Shown here piece by piece: positions 42,936 through 51,411 of a stretch of DNA of 64,000 bases. The position numbers and the translations under genes were made by a program. The first letter of the stretch is position 1. Every line of letters starts with the position of its first letter. The notes beneath the pieces are model-generated. The model worked only from the letters and a program-made list of their open reading frames with translations, searched no databases and was not told the DNA's origin. The DNA comes from Spirochaetaceae bacterium (lineage in GTDB: Bacteria; Myxococcota_A; UBA9160; UBA4427): positions 102,371 to 166,370 of the forward strand of contig JACKFD010000011.1 in assembly GCA_020632655.1 (NCBI GenBank), written 5' to 3'.

Positions 42936-43024
42936 GCCCGGGGCGACCGAAGCCCGAACGTCCGTCGGCCGGCCCGGACCGTCGGCGCGGAACGCAGAAG
43001 CACGAAGCACCCCAGGAGTCCCCC

Positions 43025-44281
43025 ATGCCCGACCATCCCGTCCGCGACGACATCTCGCTCCTCGACCGCTTCTTCTACCTCGATCCCTGGTCGAAATACG
43101 CGTGGATGCGCGACGAGGCCCCCGCCTACTGGGACCCGAGTGCCGATGGCGGCCTCTGGGGCGTGACGCGTTACGAGGACATCATGACGATCGCGAAGAC
43201 GCCGGAGCTCTTCTGCTCGGGCAAGAGCTCGCGGCCCGAGCGGGACAGCTGGATCCCGTCGATGATCAACCTGGACGAGCCCCTCCACAAGCGACGCCGA
43301 AACATCGTGAATCGCGGCTTCACTCCGCGCCGCGTCGCCGAGCAGGAGCCGAAGCTCCGCGCGCTCACGACCGAGCTGATCGACGGCGTGATCGAGCAGG
43401 GTGAGTGCGACTTCGTCCGGGACATCGCGCGCTGGATCCCGATGGTCGCGATCGGCGACATGCTCGGTGTCGAGCCCGAGGACCGCGGGCAGCTGCTCGA
43501 GTGGAGCGACTGGATGCTCGGCGGGGGCGAGATCGCCGACGTGATGGACGACGCGGAACGACGGGAGAAGCAGCGCAGCTACACCCAGGGCTACTTCGCC
43601 TACCAGGCGAAGGTGATCGCCGACCGCAAGCAGAACCCGCGCGACGACCTCGTCTCGCTGCTGGTGACGGGCGACGTCGACGGCGAGCGCCTCGACGACG
43701 AGGAGCTGCTCCAGGAGAGCCTGCTGATCCTGATCGGCGGCGACGAGACCACAAGACACGTCATGACCGGCGGACTCGAGCTGCTGATCAAGCATCCCGA
43801 CCAGAAGCGCAAGCTGATCGAGGACCCTTCGAAGATCGCGGTCGCCGTCGAGGAGATGCTCCGCCTCGTCTCCCCGATCCTGAACATGAACCGCACGCTC
43901 ACCCGCGACACGACGCTCCACGGCGAGAAGCTCCGCGAAGGCGACCGGGTGCTGCTGCTCTACCAGGCGGGAAACCGGGACGACCGCATCTTCGCGGATC
44001 CCGATCGCTTCGACGTCGAGCGCTGGCCGAACCGGCACGTCGCCTTCGGCGGCTACGGCGTCCACCATTGTCTCGGCGCCGCCCTCGCCCGCCTCGAGCT
44101 GAAGATCCTCTTCGAGGAGGTGCTCGCGCGCATGCCCGACGTCGAGATCTCGACGGACGCCCCGCTCAAGCGGCGCCCGAACAACTTCATCACGGGCATC
44201 GAGGAGATGCCGATCCGATTCACACCGGGGCGAAAGCGGGGCCAGGCGCCCGGAAGGCACGGCGCATCGCTTCAGAAGTAG
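43025..44281 (+). CDS. Cytochrome P450, CYP142-like (steroid/lipid side-chain hydroxylase type)
   Basis: 418 residues. Heme loop VAFGGYGVHHCLGAALARLELK with Cys349; ExxR E277-R280 (EEMLR); I-helix IGGDETTRHVMTGGLELL (238-243 GGDETT). The C-terminal RRPNNFITGIEEMPIRFTP closely follows the (P)NFvsGle.MPV.FtP ending of CYP142 from Mycobacterium, a cholest-4-en-3-one C26/27 hydroxylase; the GGDETTRH helix and NRTLTRDTTLHGEKLREGDRVLLLYQAGNRD also match. Steroid side-chain hydroxylation is therefore the favoured, unproven role. ATG 43025; the reductase is 89 bp upstream, same strand. The 3' end overlaps the convergent PhyH gene by 10 bp. Confidence 0.93.
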   Translation: MPDHPVRDDISLLDRFFYLDPWSKYAWMRDEAPAYWDPSADGGLWGVTRYEDIMTIAKTPELFCSGKSSRPERDSWIPSMINLDEPLHKRRRNIVNRGFTPRRVAEQEPKLRALTTELIDGVIEQGECDFVRDIARWIPMVAIGDMLGVEPEDRGQLLEWSDWMLGGGEIADVMDDAERREKQRSYTQGYFAYQAKVIADRKQNPRDDLVSLLVTGDVDGERLDDEELLQESLLILIGGDETTRHVMTGGLELLIKHPDQKRKLIEDPSKIAVAVEEMLRLVSPILNMNRTLTRDTTLHGEKLREGDRVLLLYQAGNRDDRIFADPDRFDVERWPNRHVAFGGYGVHHCLGAALARLELKILFEEVLARMPDVEISTDAPLKRRPNNFITGIEEMPIRFTPGRKRGQAPGRHGASLQK

Positions 44282-45612
44282 TAGCCATGCCGGCCCGTGC
44301 GCGTGGGCACGAACATCCCCTTTCGCCGCCTGATGGACGAGTAGTGGGTGATGATCGTCTTACGCAGGAGCGACGGGTCCCGCGGAGCCGATCCGCGATG
44401 CATGAGATGCCCGTTCCAGATCAGCACGTCGCCCTTCCGTCCGAGGAAGGGCACCGGCTTCACGGCTCGGCGCTCTATCTCCTGCTCGAGGATCGGGACG
44501 AGGAAGGACTCGGAGGTCTTCGGCCAGACGCCCGTCCGTTCCTCCGGCGGCACGAAACGAAGCACGCGCTCGCGGCTCACCTGGAACCATCGATGCGATC
44601 CGGGGATGTACTCGAAGGGCCCCGCGTCGGGTGAGATGTCGTCGAGCGCGAACCAGACCGCCGCGTAGTAGTTGTTCACGCCGGGCGGATTCAGGTACGA
44701 GTCCTGATGCCAGGCACGCTCCGTGCTGACCCAGCCGGTCAGATTCAGGTGCATCCCCATCGGCTCGCCGATCAGCTCCTCGAGCACGGCCATCAACGGC
44801 TCGTGGAGACAGAGCGCCTTGATCTCCTCGACTTCGACGTACGGGTTGACCGTCGGATACCCGTTCGGGGCCTCGATCCGCTCACGCACACGGCAGTATG
44901 CATCGACCAGGTCGTGTGGAACGAGCCCGGGCAGCACGAGGTAGCCATTCTCCCGCCAGTATCGCTGCCGCTCGGAGAGACCTCTTTCGTCGATCTGACG
45001 ACGATCGAGGCGCGGCAGCTCGTGGTCCGGCAGGTCTTCGACGAGGTCTTCCAACGTTGGATCCGTCGAGGCGGGCCGCCACTCGAAGTAGAGACGCGCA
45101 TCCCGCAGCTCGAGGCGGGCATCGGGCGAGATGTGGACGTTCACCCGAAATCGCTCGGAGGCGTGGGACACGATCCCCTCGATCGAGATCCGTTCCCATC
45201 CCTTCGAGCCCTGGTTCGCGTCCGCCCATTGGTTGACCTCGACGCCGTCGTCAACCCAGAGGCGCACGCTCCCGGGTCGCCTGCACCGCACCCACGCTTC
45301 GAATACGTAGTGGTGGCTGCGATGCGGGTCGGGCTGCGCCAGCTCCTGATAGAGGACCGCGATGCGATGAGGCGCCGCGCGGATGAAGAGACGCGGCCCG
45401 TCGTCTCCTCTAGCGACGAGTCGCGCTCGCGCCGCGTCGCTCTCGCTGAAGAAGCTCCACGCATCCGACCGCAGCGGACTCGCCCCATCGTCCGGCAACG
45501 ATCCCGTCGCGCGTGCGACCTCGGGCACGACGACCGGTTCGAGCCGAACCCGATCCAGAGGCGCGGCCCGAAGACGCCGCATTCGACGCAGCAGGTTCTG
45601 GAGGCGGTCCAT
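44272..45612 (-). CDS. Two-domain phytanoyl-CoA dioxygenase-like protein
   Basis: 446 residues, about 150 longer than usual PhyH. Residues ~215-425 are the PhyH jelly roll: Fe ligands H302-x-D304 (RAWHQDSY) and H405 (GHLMHRGSA), with DAGPFEYIPGSHRW and TIITHYSSI. Residues ~45-180 are a separate beta-sandwich-like domain (SWSFF.., RLFIRAA.., HHYVFEAWVRCRRPGSVRLWVDDGVEVNQW, KGWERISIEGIV), resembling carbohydrate-binding or CBM-type modules (W/F..i.v.g...a). The domain pair is known in a few sugar- or lipid-modifying dioxygenases. Start at 45612 gives a basic, helical N-terminus. Convergent with the P450, 10-bp overlap at the 3' ends. Confidence 0.87.
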   Translation of the reverse strand: MDRLQNLLRRMRRLRAAPLDRVRLEPVVVPEVARATGSLPDDGASPLRSDAWSFFSESDAARARLVARGDDGPRLFIRAAPHRIAVLYQELAQPDPHRSHHYVFEAWVRCRRPGSVRLWVDDGVEVNQWADANQGSKGWERISIEGIVSHASERFRVNVHISPDARLELRDARLYFEWRPASTDPTLEDLVEDLPDHELPRLDRRQIDERGLSERQRYWRENGYLVLPGLVPHDLVDAYCRVRERIEAPNGYPTVNPYVEVEEIKALCLHEPLMAVLEELIGEPMGMHLNLTGWVSTERAWHQDSYLNPPGVNNYYAAVWFALDDISPDAGPFEYIPGSHRWFQVSRERVLRFVPPEERTGVWPKTSESFLVPILEQEIERRAVKPVPFLGRKGDVLIWNGHLMHRGSAPRDPSLLRKTIITHYSSIRRRKGMFVPTRTGRHGYYF

Positions 45613-45760
45613 GCGTCCCTCGGAGCGGAGTGGGTCGATGGCGAGAAGCGACTACCTTGGCATAGCGGCGCGCGAAGGTCGAGACGAGGACGGATGCGCA
45701 GGACCGTGCGTCTGGTTCTGCGAGGATCAGGGCACTAGCCTCCGACCGACGAGGTACCCC

Positions 45761-46939
45761 ATGCCTTCCCGCCCCCGATCCCCGAACGAGCTGCTCGACC
45801 GCGCCCGATCCCTCGCGCCGCTGATCCGTGCGCATGCCGACGAGAACGAGCGAAAGCGTCGACTCGCCACGCCCGTCGTCGACGCGCTGCACGACGCCGG
45901 CCTCTTCCGCATGCTCCAGCCCCCGTCGGTCGGTGGCTCGGGGCTGCACGCGATCGAGGCGGTGCCGATCCTCGAGGAGATCGCCTGCTCGGATGGGTCG
46001 ACCGGCTGGAACCTCGCCATCGGCGCGGGCAACAGCGCCTTTCTCGCCTTGCTGCGCGACCCCGCCGCGCTCCAGAGCCTCGTCGGCCAACCGAAGTCGC
46101 TCGGCGCGGGCTCGGTCAACCCCACGACGCTCAGGCTCGTCGCGTGTCCGGATGGCTACCGGGTGTCCGGGACCCTGCGTTATGCGTCGGGCATCCACCA
46201 GGCGACCTGGCTCGTGGCCGGGGGGCTCGTGCTCGACGAGGGTCGGCCGCGACTCACCTCCGATGGACTGCCCGAGATCGTCGGCGCCTTCTTCCCGGCG
46301 GGCCGGGTCCGTATCCTGGACACCTGGTACCCGAACGGTCTCGCCGGAACCGGGAGCCACGACGCCGCCGTCGAAGATCTCTTCGTGCCCACACGCTTCA
46401 CCTTCGAGTTCGGCGCGAAGGGGTCGACCGGCTTCGATGCACTCGCCGAATTGCCGACCTTCAGCCGCCTCGGCGCGAACCTCGCCGCCGTAGCCCTCGG
46501 CATCGCACGACGCGCGATCGAGGAGCTCTCGACCCTGGCCCGGACGAAGCCGGCCATGATGGGCACGACGCCGCTCGCCGAGACGCCGCGGGTGCAGACG
46601 GAGGTCGGACGCGCCCACGCGCAGCTCGATGCCGGTCGCGCCCACCTCGAAGGCGTCGCAGGGGTCATCTTCGATCGCGTCGCCGCCGGCGCCGTCCCCG
46701 ATCGTACGGATCTCGCCCGGCTGCGCCTGGCCTACCTGAGCGCCGTGGAGCACGCGGTCGACGCCGTGGATCGGATGCGAAACGTCGCCGGCATGACGGC
46801 CATCGCGTCGGGTAACGCCCTCGAGCGCTGCTTCCGGGACGTCCACGCGCTCACCCAACACCTCGCGATCTCGCCCGCCCATTACGAGCGCGTCGGCAAG
46901 GCGCTCCTCGGCCTCGACGTCGGCTCCGGCCAGCTCTGA
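45761..46939 (+). CDS. Acyl-CoA-dehydrogenase-like flavin monooxygenase (HpaB/HsaA type)
   Basis: 392 residues. ELLDRARSLAPLIRAHADENERKRRLATPVVDALHDAGLFRMLQPPSVGGSG is the standard start; EIACSDGSTGWNLAIGAGNSAFLALL is the ..D.s.gW......s... helix pair. GTLRYASGIHQATWLVAGG and WYPNGLAGTGSHDAAVEDLFVPTRF fit the middle beta domain; the C-terminal helical domain includes RAHAQLDAGRAHLEG. Type-2 (Acyl-CoA_dh_2) proteins use FADH2/FMNH2 for hydroxylation or desulfurisation rather than acyl-CoA oxidation; the general-base Glu of true dehydrogenases is not seen. ATG 45761, with GAGGT close upstream. Divergent from the PhyH gene by 148 bp. Confidence 0.88.
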   Translation: MPSRPRSPNELLDRARSLAPLIRAHADENERKRRLATPVVDALHDAGLFRMLQPPSVGGSGLHAIEAVPILEEIACSDGSTGWNLAIGAGNSAFLALLRDPAALQSLVGQPKSLGAGSVNPTTLRLVACPDGYRVSGTLRYASGIHQATWLVAGGLVLDEGRPRLTSDGLPEIVGAFFPAGRVRILDTWYPNGLAGTGSHDAAVEDLFVPTRFTFEFGAKGSTGFDALAELPTFSRLGANLAAVALGIARRAIEELSTLARTKPAMMGTTPLAETPRVQTEVGRAHAQLDAGRAHLEGVAGVIFDRVAAGAVPDRTDLARLRLAYLSAVEHAVDAVDRMRNVAGMTAIASGNALERCFRDVHALTQHLAISPAHYERVGKALLGLDVGSGQL

Positions 46940-47106
46940 TCCCTGTCGCCTTTCGGCGCATGAATCTCCATTTGATGGGCGAGGCTGGATCAAGCCCGTT
47001 TCCGGAGCCGTATGTCCGGCTCGTACCGATTGGCATCGAGAACGTTCCAGGCGATACCGATCGACGCGCCTCGCCCATCGATCGAGGACGCCGATCCGTC
47101 GACGGG

Positions 47107-47135
47107 TTGACAGAGACACGCCGAAGTGACACCTA
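47107..47135 (+). promoter_or_regulatory. Candidate sigma-70-type promoter before the kinase gene
   Basis: A perfect TTGACA (47107-47112) is followed after 17 bases by a poor -10 (CACCTA, 47130-47135). Transcription would start about 10-14 bases before the ribosome site, giving a very short leader. A perfect -35 hexamer is rare in DNA this GC-rich, but the -10 match is weak. Confidence 0.4.
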
Positions 47136-47143
47136 GTGCTAGG
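47132..47143. promoter_or_regulatory. Short palindrome over the putative start site
   Basis: CCTAGTGCTAGG: 5-bp inverted arms CCTAG/CTAGG with two central bases, three bases upstream of the GAGGGAGG ribosome site. Its position over the likely transcription start suits an operator, although 5-bp arms can occur by chance. Confidence 0.3.
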
Positions 47144-47155
47144 CCGAGGGAGGCG

Positions 47156-48763
47156 ATGACGACACGCTCCACTCCGCACCGCGCCTGGCAGAGCGAAGGG
47201 TCGAGGCTCCGATCGGCTCCGAGTGGGACGGAGGAGTCGAGCACGCCCCACGCGAATCGCACCGAGGCGAGACGACGGCAGCATTCGGAGGGGGGCGTGT
47301 TGCTCGCTCTCGCCGACTGGTTCCTGCCGACTTCCGTCGCGAACGATGACCCGAGCGCCCTGCGCCGCGTACGCCTCACGATGGCCGTCGGCTTCTTCTC
47401 GGGCTGCGGCGTCTCGGCCACGCTGGTCGTTGCCACGGAACATCCCGACTCCACGACGCTCCGGGCGCTGACCTACTCCCTCGCGATCCTGCTGATCGCC
47501 GTTCCGGCGATCGTGAAGGCCGGCGTCCCGATCCGCGCCATCCAACACGCGATCATCGCCCTGCTGGTCGGCTACTCCCTCACCCTGGTCGGCGCGACCG
47601 GCGGCATCGACTCGGGTGGCTTCTTCGTGGCGCTCCTGACCCCGCTCTACGCGATCGTCCTGCTCGGGGGTCGGGCCGGGCTCGGCTGGACGGCGATCCT
47701 GGGTCTCGCCCTCGCGGCAATCGGCTTCGCGGTCCTGCACGGCTACGACGCGCCCGTCCACCCGAATCCTTCCGAGGTCGCGCGCTGGGCCTTCTGGGGC
47801 TGTCTGGCCGGCATGGGCGCGGTCATGGCCGCCGCCCTGACCTACGAGACTCTCCAGGCCAACACCCTCCGGCGCCTCGTCGACGCGATCGCGATCGCCG
47901 AGCGCGAGCACGCGCGACGGCTCGCCCTCGAGTCGCATTTCCGGGAGAGCCTCCAGGCCCAGGTCGAGCGCCGCACGGCGGAGCTCGCGCGATCCCGCGA
48001 GCAGCTCCGGCAAGCGGACCGGCTCGCCTCGATCGGCACGCTCGCGGCGGGCGTCGCCCACCAGATCAACAATCCGGTCGGATCCATCCTGCTCGGCGCC
48101 GAGGTCACGCTCGCGACGATCGAGCCGGAGGACCGGGAGAACGACCGCGCCTATCGTGAGGCGCTCCGCCGCACGATCGCCGACGCGCGACGCTGCGGCG
48201 ACATCGTACGGAGCCTGCTGCGCTTCTCCCGGTCCGAGCTCCAAGCTCGGGGCCCGATCGATCTCAACGACGTGACGCGCACGGCGATCGGCACGATCCA
48301 CGACGCGAGCGATCACGTCGATCTCGTGCTCTCGCCTTTGCCCCTCCCGATCCAGGGGAACGCCATCGAGATCGAGCAGGTGATCGTCAACATCGCCTCG
48401 AACGCGCTGCAATCCGGCGCCCGGAACGTCCGGGTCGCGACACGAAGGATCGGGACCGAGGCACACATCGAGATCCGCGACGACGGCCCCGGAATCCCGG
48501 AGGCGCATCATGCGCAGATCTTCGACCCCTTCTTCACGACCCGAACGCGCGAGGGTGGAACGGGACTCGGCCTCAGCGTCGTCCACGGCATCGTCACGGA
48601 CCACGCCGGGCGGATCACGGTCGAGAGCGACGTCGGGCGCGGCTCGCTCTTCGTCGTGGTCCTGCCGCTCGACGATGCGACCTCCCGGGCAAGCACGCGT
48701 TCGACCCCGAAGCCCCGTCTCGTCGACGATCGTGATGCGGCGAGGTCGGCGGCGGTCTCCTGA
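47156..48763 (+). CDS. Membrane sensor histidine kinase (orphan)
   Basis: 535 residues. Residues 1-70 are disordered/polar; ~75-235 hold about six membrane segments (VGFFSGCGVSATLVVAT, LAILLIAVPAIV, IIALLVGYSLTLVG, VALLTPLYAIVLLGG, ILGLALAAIGFAVL, GCLAGMGAVMAAALTY). A coiled helix (~240-285) leads into HisKA: ASIGTLAAGVAHQINNPVGS with His302. The ATPase has the N box (IVNIASNALQSGA), G1 (DDGPGIP), F box (FDPFFTTRTREGGTGLGLSVVHGI) and G2. His302 is followed by Gln instead of the usual Glu/Asp. The last ~30 residues are polar tail. No response regulator is adjacent. ATG 47156 with GAGGGAGG. The signal sensed is unknown; the membrane domain is the likely sensor. Confidence 0.92.
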   Translation: MTTRSTPHRAWQSEGSRLRSAPSGTEESSTPHANRTEARRRQHSEGGVLLALADWFLPTSVANDDPSALRRVRLTMAVGFFSGCGVSATLVVATEHPDSTTLRALTYSLAILLIAVPAIVKAGVPIRAIQHAIIALLVGYSLTLVGATGGIDSGGFFVALLTPLYAIVLLGGRAGLGWTAILGLALAAIGFAVLHGYDAPVHPNPSEVARWAFWGCLAGMGAVMAAALTYETLQANTLRRLVDAIAIAEREHARRLALESHFRESLQAQVERRTAELARSREQLRQADRLASIGTLAAGVAHQINNPVGSILLGAEVTLATIEPEDRENDRAYREALRRTIADARRCGDIVRSLLRFSRSELQARGPIDLNDVTRTAIGTIHDASDHVDLVLSPLPLPIQGNAIEIEQVIVNIASNALQSGARNVRVATRRIGTEAHIEIRDDGPGIPEAHHAQIFDPFFTTRTREGGTGLGLSVVHGIVTDHAGRITVESDVGRGSLFVVVLPLDDATSRASTRSTPKPRLVDDRDAARSAAVS

Positions 48764-48878
48764 GGAGCCCGTCCTCGCGACGTCCTTCGAGTGGATCCGA
48801 CGCGGAGCTTGGGTCCGACGCGATGTTCGACTACCCTCCCGCGCGTCCCTTGGCATCTCCACCTGTCGAGGCGATCCG

Positions 48879-50525
48879 TTGGCGAATCGGAATGCCAGCT
48901 CCGAGGGCCGCCGACCCGCCGCCGCAGCGAAGAACGCGGCGCGTCCCCTGCAGCTTTGCGACGAAGACGGCGTCTTCCTCTCGATCGAGACCGCGGCCGC
49001 CCCCTCCTGCATCGCGGGCCTCACGATCGTCGACGCCGCCGCAGCCCCCGGCTTCGGCCTCGAGCGATACCTCGAGATCCTCGGCGAACGCACGCGAATG
49101 GTCGAACGTTTCCGCTGGCGACTGATGCCGACGCCGCTCGGTGTCGACAACGCCTATTGGGTCGAGGCCGAGGATTTCGAGGTCGCCGACCACGTCAAGG
49201 CGATCGCCCTGCCGGCGCCCGGGGATCGACAGACCCTCGCGCGCATCGTCGGACTGCTGCACGGCCTCCCCCTCGACCCGAACCGACCGCTCTGGGAGTG
49301 CTGGTGGATCGAAGGGCTCGAGGGCGGCCGCGTGGCGACCCTTCTCAAATTCCATCACTGCCTGATGGACGGGGAGTCGGGCATGGGGCTCGCCCAGATC
49401 CTCCTCGACCTGACGTCCGAGCCGGCCCGGTTCGACCTTCGGCCGAACGAGACGGAGGAGCGGCCGCCCCGCGCGCCGACCCCCGCGGAGATGCTCCGGA
49501 GCGCGGTCCGGAACGCCGCACGTCGGCCCGCGCGGATCGCGCTGCATGCGCGGCGGGCGCTCCGCGACGGATTCACGCGCCTGGCCGCCGCTCGCGGCGA
49601 TCGCCCGGAAGGGGCGCCGAGCGTACCGACCACGCCGTTCAACGCCCGGCTGAGCGGGACCCGGGCCTTCGCCTACGCCACGCTCCCGCTCGGACCCATC
49701 CGGGACGCCGCGAAGCACTTCGACGTGAAGGTGAACGACGTGCTCCTCGAGCTGCTCGCGTCGACCCTGCGCCGCGTCCTCGCGAGGGAGTCGAGGCTTC
49801 CGTCACGCTCGATCGTGGCGCTCTGTCCGGTCTCCCTGCGCCGCGACGGGGACCGCAGCGCGGGCAATCGGCTCTCGAGCATGCCGGTCTCGCTCGCCAC
49901 CGATCTCGCGGATCCCGTGGCACGCCTGCTCGCGATCCATCGGAGCTCGAAGCTCGCCAAGGCACGCCTCGAGGAAGGTGCGTTCGAGGTGATGACGGCG
50001 TTGACCGAGTGCTTCCTGCCGGGCGCGCTCCGACTCGCCACGCGAGCCGCGCACGCCGTCCCGTCGCTGCTGCCGCTGCCGGGCAACCTCGTCTTCTCGA
50101 ACGTGCGGGGTCTGGGCGTCCCTCTCTACCTCGCGGGCGCGCGGGTCGAGGTGATCCATCCGATGTCGATGCTGCAGGTGGGCAACGGCATGAACGTCAC
50201 GGCCGTCAGCCACGACGACCAGGTCGACTTCGGATTCCTCGTCGACGCCCAGCTCGTGCCGGATCCCTGGGGCTACGCCGACGCGCTCGAGCGGGCGCTC
50301 GAGGAGCTGACGACGGCCGTGGAGGGTCGACTCGCCGCGGAAGGCCGACCGGTCCGGTCCCGATCGACGGGATCGGGCGTCGCGATGGACGCAGCCTCGA
50401 GCTCCGACTCGAGCTCCGACTCGAGCTTCGAAGGGGAAACGGAAACGAGCGAGCCGATCGACCTCATGCTGATCATGAGCGGACTCGCCCACATCCGTGC
50501 GCCGTCCCGCCGCCGACGGTCGTGA
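48879..50525 (+). CDS. WS/DGAT-type acyltransferase (wax ester synthase/diacylglycerol acyltransferase family)
   Basis: 548 residues with the proposed TTG start at 48879, which has GAGGCG eight bases upstream; no ATG/GTG gives a better fit. Family start (..DGVFLSIE...) begins at residue ~30. The acyltransferase motif HHCLMDG (159-165, HHxxxDG) is intact; NRPLWECWWIEGLEGGRVATLLKFHH precedes it. NARLSGTRAFAYATLPLGPIR, KVNDVLLELLASTLRRVL, NRLSSMPVSLATD and NLVFSNVRGLGVPLYLAGARV are conserved WS/DGAT blocks. The C-terminal ~45 residues are a Ser/Asp/Glu-rich tail made by a 12-bp repeat. Makes storage wax esters or triacylglycerols from acyl-CoA at the membrane. Follows the kinase by 115 bp. Confidence 0.87.
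   Translation: MANRNASSEGRRPAAAAKNAARPLQLCDEDGVFLSIETAAAPSCIAGLTIVDAAAAPGFGLERYLEILGERTRMVERFRWRLMPTPLGVDNAYWVEAEDFEVADHVKAIALPAPGDRQTLARIVGLLHGLPLDPNRPLWECWWIEGLEGGRVATLLKFHHCLMDGESGMGLAQILLDLTSEPARFDLRPNETEERPPRAPTPAEMLRSAVRNAARRPARIALHARRALRDGFTRLAAARGDRPEGAPSVPTTPFNARLSGTRAFAYATLPLGPIRDAAKHFDVKVNDVLLELLASTLRRVLARESRLPSRSIVALCPVSLRRDGDRSAGNRLSSMPVSLATDLADPVARLLAIHRSSKLAKARLEEGAFEVMTALTECFLPGALRLATRAAHAVPSLLPLPGNLVFSNVRGLGVPLYLAGARVEVIHPMSMLQVGNGMNVTAVSHDDQVDFGFLVDAQLVPDPWGYADALERALEELTTAVEGRLAAEGRPVRSRSTGSGVAMDAASSSDSSSDSSFEGETETSEPIDLMLIMSGLAHIRAPSRRRRS
50397..50432 (+). repeat. 12-bp tandem repeat encoding a Ser/Asp tail
   Basis: Units TCGAGCTCCGAC (50397-50408), TCGAGCTCCGAC (50409-50420) and TCGAGCTTCGAA (50421-50432). 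In frame they encode SSSDSSSDSSFEG near the C-terminus of the WS/DGAT protein. Confidence 0.85.
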
Positions 50526-50604
50526 GCGATCAGGCCCAACGCACCCACCCCCGGCCACGTCGCCGAGGTCGACTCCCGCACGACGGCGCGTGCGAGCGGA
50601 TCGA

Positions 50605-51411
50605 TCAGGGCGTCGCGGCGCCCCGGCACTCCGTGCAGCGATAGCCCGGGCGCTTCGCCGCCTTGTCACTCGGCGAGAGTCGCGTGCGGAAGAGGATGTC
50701 GAGCGCGCCGGTGAAGAACCCGTAGTTGTGGTCCATCGAGCCGGCGTGATGCTCGTTGTGATGCCAGGCCGAGACGAGGAAGCGGCTGTGGGGCGAGGGC
50801 ATGAAGGGCGGGTCGAAGCCGGCGTGGAGATAGGTGCCGTAGAGGAAGTTCAGGGTCGCGAAGGTCCCGATCAGAGCGACGTCCCAGATCGGGAAGAGGA
50901 AGGGGATCCAGAGGATCGGCGACGACTTGATGAACATGTCGAGGGGCTGGTCGGCCATCACGCCGAAGGGCGTCGGATTCGAGTAACGGTGGTGGTGCTT
51001 GTGGATCTTCCAGAGCAGGTCGTTCCGATGGCAGGCCCAATGGAAGGTCCACTCGAAGACCTCCATCACGACGAAGACGCCGAAGATGCTGACCGGTACG
51101 TACCAGAGCGGATACTCGGATACATCGGCGTAGAGGCGGTTGTAGCCGTGATAGGAGCACCAGAAGGCGATCGCGATGCTCCCCATCACCATCGACATGG
51201 AGAGCACGCCGTCGAAGACCTCTCCGCGCACCTGGTCCGCGCGGGTCGGCTGCTGCTGCGTCTTGAAGCGACGCGCGCCCCGGGCGAGGCGCGATCGGTG
51301 GAGCAGCAGGTAGAGACCGCCGCAGACGACGAGGTACCAGCCGACGCCGATCGCGGCGAGCACGGGCCAGAGCACGAAGAAGGGAAGACCTTCGAAGAGG
51401 GAGAGCAGCAT
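50605..51411 (-). CDS. Sterol desaturase / fatty-acid hydroxylase family membrane protein
   Basis: 268 residues, integral membrane di-iron oxygenase. Membrane segments: LLSLFEGLPFFVLWPVLAAIGVGWYLVVCGGLYLLL, VMGSIAIAFWC, WYVPVSIFGVFVVMEVFEW, DVALIGTFATLNFLYGTYL. Histidine clusters: HWACHRN (HxxxH), HKHHHRYSNP (HxxHH) and SAWHHNEHHAGSMDHNYG (the HxxHH region plus extra His), matching the fatty-acid hydroxylase superfamily (Pfam FA_hydroxylase). ATG 51411 has only a poor ribosome site; the open frame extends upstream through the 34-bp repeats, so a start farther up cannot be excluded. It may hydroxylate or desaturate sterols, carotenoids or fatty acids. Convergent with WS/DGAT, 79 bp apart. Confidence 0.9.
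   Translation of the reverse strand: MLLSLFEGLPFFVLWPVLAAIGVGWYLVVCGGLYLLLHRSRLARGARRFKTQQQPTRADQVRGEVFDGVLSMSMVMGSIAIAFWCSYHGYNRLYADVSEYPLWYVPVSIFGVFVVMEVFEWTFHWACHRNDLLWKIHKHHHRYSNPTPFGVMADQPLDMFIKSSPILWIPFLFPIWDVALIGTFATLNFLYGTYLHAGFDPPFMPSPHSRFLVSAWHHNEHHAGSMDHNYGFFTGALDILFRTRLSPSDKAAKRPGYRCTECRGAATP

Noticed and set aside
45410..49150. A 1246-codon minus-strand open frame
   Set aside because: Runs antisense through the flavoprotein and kinase genes with Arg-rich text and no domain; shadow frame.
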